The notes below the pieces were generated by a model. It saw nothing but the letters and a program-made list of their open reading frames with translations, did not search any database and was not told the origin of the DNA. The position numbers and the translations under genes are program-made. From JBGNFV01 sp049645705 (GTDB lineage: Bacteria; Bacteroidota; Bacteroidia; Cytophagales; Cyclobacteriaceae): a DNA stretch of 64,000 nt. Below are positions 60,948 to 64,000 of the stretch, one piece after another. How positions within the stretch are numbered: position 1 is the first letter of the stretch; the number at the start of each line of letters is the position of its first letter. Where the stretch lies: assembly GCA_049645705.1 (NCBI GenBank), contig JBARUK010000015.1:62001-126000 (forward strand). Direction: 5' to 3'.

Positions 60948-61640
60948 ATGAAGATATCCATAATGGATGCGGGTACACAGCACCTTGGCTACGCCGAGCA
61001 GATCTGTGATGAGTACGCTACCGCAGCAGCGGCAAGAGGTACCGGTATAGCCCGCAGGCAGCCTGAGTATGTCCGCAAAAAGATTGCTGATGGCCATGCG
61101 GTAGTGGCCCTGGAAGGTGATAAGCTGGCGGGCTTCTGCTACATAGAGACCTGGAGCCATAATAAGTTCATAGCCAACTCGGGCCTGATGGTACTACCGG
61201 AATACCGCATGCACGGACTGGCGAAGAAGATCAAGCAGGCCATCTTTAAGCTGTCGCGCAAGAAGTACCCACAGGCGAAGATATTCGGCATTACTACCAG
61301 CCTGGCGGTAATGAAGATCAACAGCCAACTGGGTTACAAGCCGGTGACTTTTAGTGAGCTATCGCAGGATGATGAATTCTGGAAAGGCTGCCAGAGCTGT
61401 AAGAACTACGACATACTACAGCGAAATGAGTGCAGGATGTGCCTGTGCACAGGATTGCTATACGACCCGGTGAAGGCGAGTAAGAGGGCCTGGCTGAAGG
61501 ACAATATGAAGAAGCTCACCAAGCCGAAACAGGCCATGCTGGACACGAACCCCGGCCAGGGCCCTCTACAGGAAGACAGTAAAGAAAGGATCACCCGAAT
61601 CAGGTCATTTTTCAAGATCAAAAAAAGCCCCCAATTATGA
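60948..61640 (+). CDS. GNAT-family N-acetyltransferase of the arginine cluster
   Basis: 230 residues with a GNAT core: AVVALEGDKLAGFCYIETWS, then SGLMVLPEYRMHGLAKKIKQ (acetyl-CoA pyrophosphate loop, altered from RxxGxG), and a Cys-rich C-terminal block CQSCKNYDILQRNECRMCLC that may hold a metal. Genes of this kind head arginine operons in many Bacteroidota and are thought to acetylate or succinylate glutamate in the first step. It overlaps argG by the ATGA junction. Confidence 0.8.
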   Translation: MKISIMDAGTQHLGYAEQICDEYATAAAARGTGIARRQPEYVRKKIADGHAVVALEGDKLAGFCYIETWSHNKFIANSGLMVLPEYRMHGLAKKIKQAIFKLSRKKYPQAKIFGITTSLAVMKINSQLGYKPVTFSELSQDDEFWKGCQSCKNYDILQRNECRMCLCTGLLYDPVKASKRAWLKDNMKKLTKPKQAMLDTNPGQGPLQEDSKERITRIRSFFKIKKSPQL

Positions 61641-62836
61641 ATGATAAAGTAGTGCTTGCCTTTAGCGGCGGGCTGGACACTTCCTATTGTGTAAAGTACC
61701 TGAAGGACGAAAAAGGCCTGGAAGTACATGCGGCCACGGTAAATACCGGTGGCTTCAGCGCGGCAGAGCTGGAAGACATAGAGCAGAAGGCCTTTGAGCT
61801 GGGCGCCACCACCTACGCCACGCTGGAAGAGACTGAGGCCTTTTACACACAGTGTGTGAAATACCTCATATTTGGTAATGTGCTGCGAAACGGCACCTAT
61901 CCTCTGTCTGTGAGTGCCGAGCGTGTGTTTCAGGCGATGGCGATAGCCAACTACGCGAAGCAGACCGGCGCGGGCTACATAGCCCACGGCAGCACGGGGG
62001 CGGGTAATGACCAGGTGCGCTTCGACCTGGTGTTTCACATCCTCTGCCCGGACGTACAGGTGATCACGCCTATCCGCGACCAGTCGCTGAGTCGCCAGCA
62101 GGAGATAGACTACCTGAGTGGCAAAGGGGTAGTGCGCGACTGGACCAAAGCGGCCTACTCTGTTAATCAGGGCCTGTGGGGCACGAGTGTGGGTGGTAAA
62201 GAAACGCTGACCTCACACGAGGCACTGCCGGAAGAGGCCTTTCCCAGTCAGCTTACGAAGGAAGAGCCTTCGGAAGTGACCCTTCATTTTGAAAAAGGGG
62301 AGCTTGTGGGTGTCAACGGCCACCACCAGGAGCCGGTGCGCTGCATACAGTACCTGGAAACGCTGGCGGCTCCCTACGCTATCGGCCGCGACTACCATGT
62401 GGGCGATACTATCATCGGCATCAAGGGGCGCATTGGCTTCGAAGCGGCGGCTTCCTACGTGATCATCAAAGCACATCACCAACTGGAAAAACATACGCTG
62501 ACGAAGTGGCAACTGTACTGGAAGGAGCAACTGGCGAACTGGTACGGCATGATGGTGCACGAGGGTACTTTCCTGGACCCGGTGATGCGCAATACGGAAA
62601 AATTTCTGGACGATACGCAGGAAAACGTGACGGGTATGGTACGGGTGGCGCTGATGCCTTACCGCTACCAGGTGCTGGGCATAGAATCGGAGTATGACCT
62701 GATGAGCAGCCAGTTTGGCAAATACGGCGAGGAAAATACGGGCTGGACAGGTGAAGATGTGAAGGGCTTTACGAAAGTGATGGCTAACTCGCTGAAAATA
62801 TACCACGCGGTACACCAAACCCCTCTGGAGGTATGA
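61637..62836 (+). CDS. argG: Argininosuccinate synthase
   Basis: 399 residues with the N-type ATP pyrophosphatase P-loop AFSGGLDTSYCVKYL, the ATP-binding GYIAHGSTGAGNDQVRFDL and the closing MPYRYQVLGIESEYDLM. It joins citrulline and aspartate in arginine synthesis. The length is usual. Overlaps both neighbours by ATGA, so the three genes are translated as a coupled unit. Confidence 0.95.
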   Translation: MNDKVVLAFSGGLDTSYCVKYLKDEKGLEVHAATVNTGGFSAAELEDIEQKAFELGATTYATLEETEAFYTQCVKYLIFGNVLRNGTYPLSVSAERVFQAMAIANYAKQTGAGYIAHGSTGAGNDQVRFDLVFHILCPDVQVITPIRDQSLSRQQEIDYLSGKGVVRDWTKAAYSVNQGLWGTSVGGKETLTSHEALPEEAFPSQLTKEEPSEVTLHFEKGELVGVNGHHQEPVRCIQYLETLAAPYAIGRDYHVGDTIIGIKGRIGFEAAASYVIIKAHHQLEKHTLTKWQLYWKEQLANWYGMMVHEGTFLDPVMRNTEKFLDDTQENVTGMVRVALMPYRYQVLGIESEYDLMSSQFGKYGEENTGWTGEDVKGFTKVMANSLKIYHAVHQTPLEV

Positions 62837-63801
62837 TCAGGGCAGGCATAATAGGCGGAACGGGCTACACGGCCGGTGAGCTGATCTGGATACTGCTGCA
62901 GCACCCGGCGGTGAAGCTGCAGTTTGTGTATAGTAACAGCCAGAGCGGTAAGCCGGTGGCTGAGGTGCATACGGAGTTTCTGGGGCTTACGGAAATGAGG
63001 TTTATTAATGAGGTGGAGGAGGTAGACATCCTGTTTCTGTGCCTGCCGCATGGTGTGACAAAGGGATTTTTACAGAGGAATCCGCTACCGAAAAACACCT
63101 TCATCGTGGACCTGAGCCAGGACTACCGGCTGGGGGATACGCTGAACCGGAAGAAGTTCGTGTACGGCCTGCCGGAGCTACATGCGGAGGCTATTCGCCA
63201 AAGCACCTACGTGGCGAACCCGGGCTGTTTTGCCACGGGGATCCAACTGGCGCTTTTGCCCCTGGCGAAAGAGGGCCTGCTGAAAGATGAGGTGCATGTG
63301 CACGCCATTACGGGGGCTACCGGGGCGGGGGTGGGACTGTCTGCCACGACGCACTTTAGCTGGCGCAGCAATAACCTGTCGGTATACAAGGCTTTTGCCC
63401 ATCAGCACCTAGCCGAGATTGACCAGAGTATGAAGGAGCTGGCCCCCGGCACTGAGCCGCAGATCAACTTCATACCCATGCGGGGTGACTTTGCCCGCGG
63501 TATCTTCGCCAGTGCTTACATCAACTGCGACCTGGGCCAGGAGCAGGCGACGGAATTGTACAAAAGCTTCTATGCCGATGCGCCCTTTACGGTGGTATCG
63601 GACACGGACATCAGCCTGAAAACGGTGGTGAATACCAACCGCTGCGCCCTGCAGGTGCAGAAGCACGGAAATAAGCTACTCATCATCAGCGCGATAGACA
63701 ACCTGCTAAAAGGTGCCTCCGGGCAGGCGGTACAGAATATGAACCTGATGTTTGGCCTGGAAGAAACGGATGGGCTGATGATGAAGCCGGTGAAGTATTA
63801 G
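62833..63801 (+). CDS. argC: N-acetyl-gamma-glutamyl-phosphate reductase
   Basis: 322 residues with an N-terminal NADP-binding AGIIGGTGYTAGELIWILL, the active-site cysteine in VANPGCFATGIQLALLPL, the catalytic His region (NFIPMRGDFARGIFASAY) and the conserved NLLKGASGQAVQNMN near the end. It catalyses the third step of arginine synthesis, on acetyl- or succinyl-glutamyl phosphate. The operon probably continues right of the window, but no further gene starts before 64000. Confidence 0.95.
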   Translation: MIRAGIIGGTGYTAGELIWILLQHPAVKLQFVYSNSQSGKPVAEVHTEFLGLTEMRFINEVEEVDILFLCLPHGVTKGFLQRNPLPKNTFIVDLSQDYRLGDTLNRKKFVYGLPELHAEAIRQSTYVANPGCFATGIQLALLPLAKEGLLKDEVHVHAITGATGAGVGLSATTHFSWRSNNLSVYKAFAHQHLAEIDQSMKELAPGTEPQINFIPMRGDFARGIFASAYINCDLGQEQATELYKSFYADAPFTVVSDTDISLKTVVNTNRCALQVQKHGNKLLIISAIDNLLKGASGQAVQNMNLMFGLEETDGLMMKPVKY

Positions 63802-63811
63802 AGACTGCAAG

Positions 63812-63839
63812 GTAGAGACGCCATGCATGGGGTCTCTGC
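63812..63839. repeat. Palindromic repeat element GTAGAGAC-GCC-ATGCAT-GGGGTCTCT
   Basis: Inverted repeat AGAGAC / GTCTCT with inner CC/GG around ATGCAT, 11 bases after argC. It resembles short palindromic repeats of many Bacteroidota and cyanobacterial genomes (GTAGAGACGCCATGCATGGCGTCTC form, from memory). Only one copy is seen in the window. It could also act as a terminator, though it lacks a T run. The remaining 160 bases to the window end show nothing recognisable. Confidence 0.4.
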
Positions 63840-64000
63840 GGGGTTGGGGGGTATTGCTGGCCCTACTGCCAGACGAAACGACCCTTTCCGTCTGCGAGGA
63901 TATGTATGTAGTGGCTAGGGAAATGGTAGTTCGGATTAGCTACGGATCAAAGGAAAAGCCTGCTCGGCAGCCACCTTCCCCAGGGAAGGATTAACTCACC

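Noticed and set aside
1..64000. tRNA, rRNA, CRISPR, insertion sequence or prophage
   Set aside because: Intergenic regions were read for T-loop-like GGTTCRANTC, regular direct repeats and transposase motifs; none was found.

Overview
The window comes from a chromosome of a Bacteroidota bacterium, most likely a gliding-type Cytophagales relative. The grounds are: type A Por-secretion (T9SS) C-terminal domains on two exported proteins; promoters of the Bacteroidota form (TTG or TTTG, about 20 bases, TAnnTTTG); no Shine-Dalgarno leaders; the order rpmB-rpmG-DUF4295-ftsY; bacillithiol enzyme BshC; and GG-leader class I lanthipeptide precursors. No rRNA, tRNA, CRISPR array or intact transposase gene was seen.

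Layout. 1-4.0 kb: stress and regulator genes (exported DJ-1/PfpI protein, GyrI-like protein, GlxA-type AraC regulator, TRIC-like channel, two small proteins). 4.0-10.1 kb: a free-standing one-module type I polyketide synthase (KS-AT-DH-KR-ACP-TE), then 1.4 kb without an intact gene. 11.6-14.2 kb: clpB. 14.4-25.0 kb: lanthipeptide locus on the minus strand (C39-peptidase ABC exporter, HlyD adaptor, dehydratase split into two proteins, LanC cyclase with a long C-terminal extension), with one precursor gene on the opposite strand in the middle. 25.2-30.4 kb: housekeeping genes including rlmN, a MarR regulator and a ferredoxin/reductase pair. 30.4-32.7 kb: two glycosyltransferases. 32.9-34.3 kb: an array of five intact precursor genes and one decayed one. 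34.6-46.1 kb: envelope genes, rocD, ribosomal proteins, ftsY, rimO. 46.1-58.4 kb: bshC, formyl-THF ligase, lnt, secreted proteins, mnmD, ispF, a zinc protease. 58.6-60.4 kb: two more precursor genes flanking a broken DUF4157-type gene. 60.5-63.8 kb: start of an arginine operon (possible leader peptide, GNAT, argG, argC).

The most striking feature is a dispersed lanthipeptide system. One set of modification and export genes is accompanied by eight intact precursor genes at four loci spread over about 43 kb, plus one clear and two possible decayed copies. The leaders are conserved (K-x-L-x-L-x-x-L-x-V-x-SFV, ending in GG or RGG) but the Cys/Ser/Thr-rich cores differ widely. This layout suggests one relaxed enzyme set serving many substrates, as known for class II prochlorosins, but here with class I LanB/LanC enzymes. 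Most precursors were found by reading short intergenic frames for the leader pattern.
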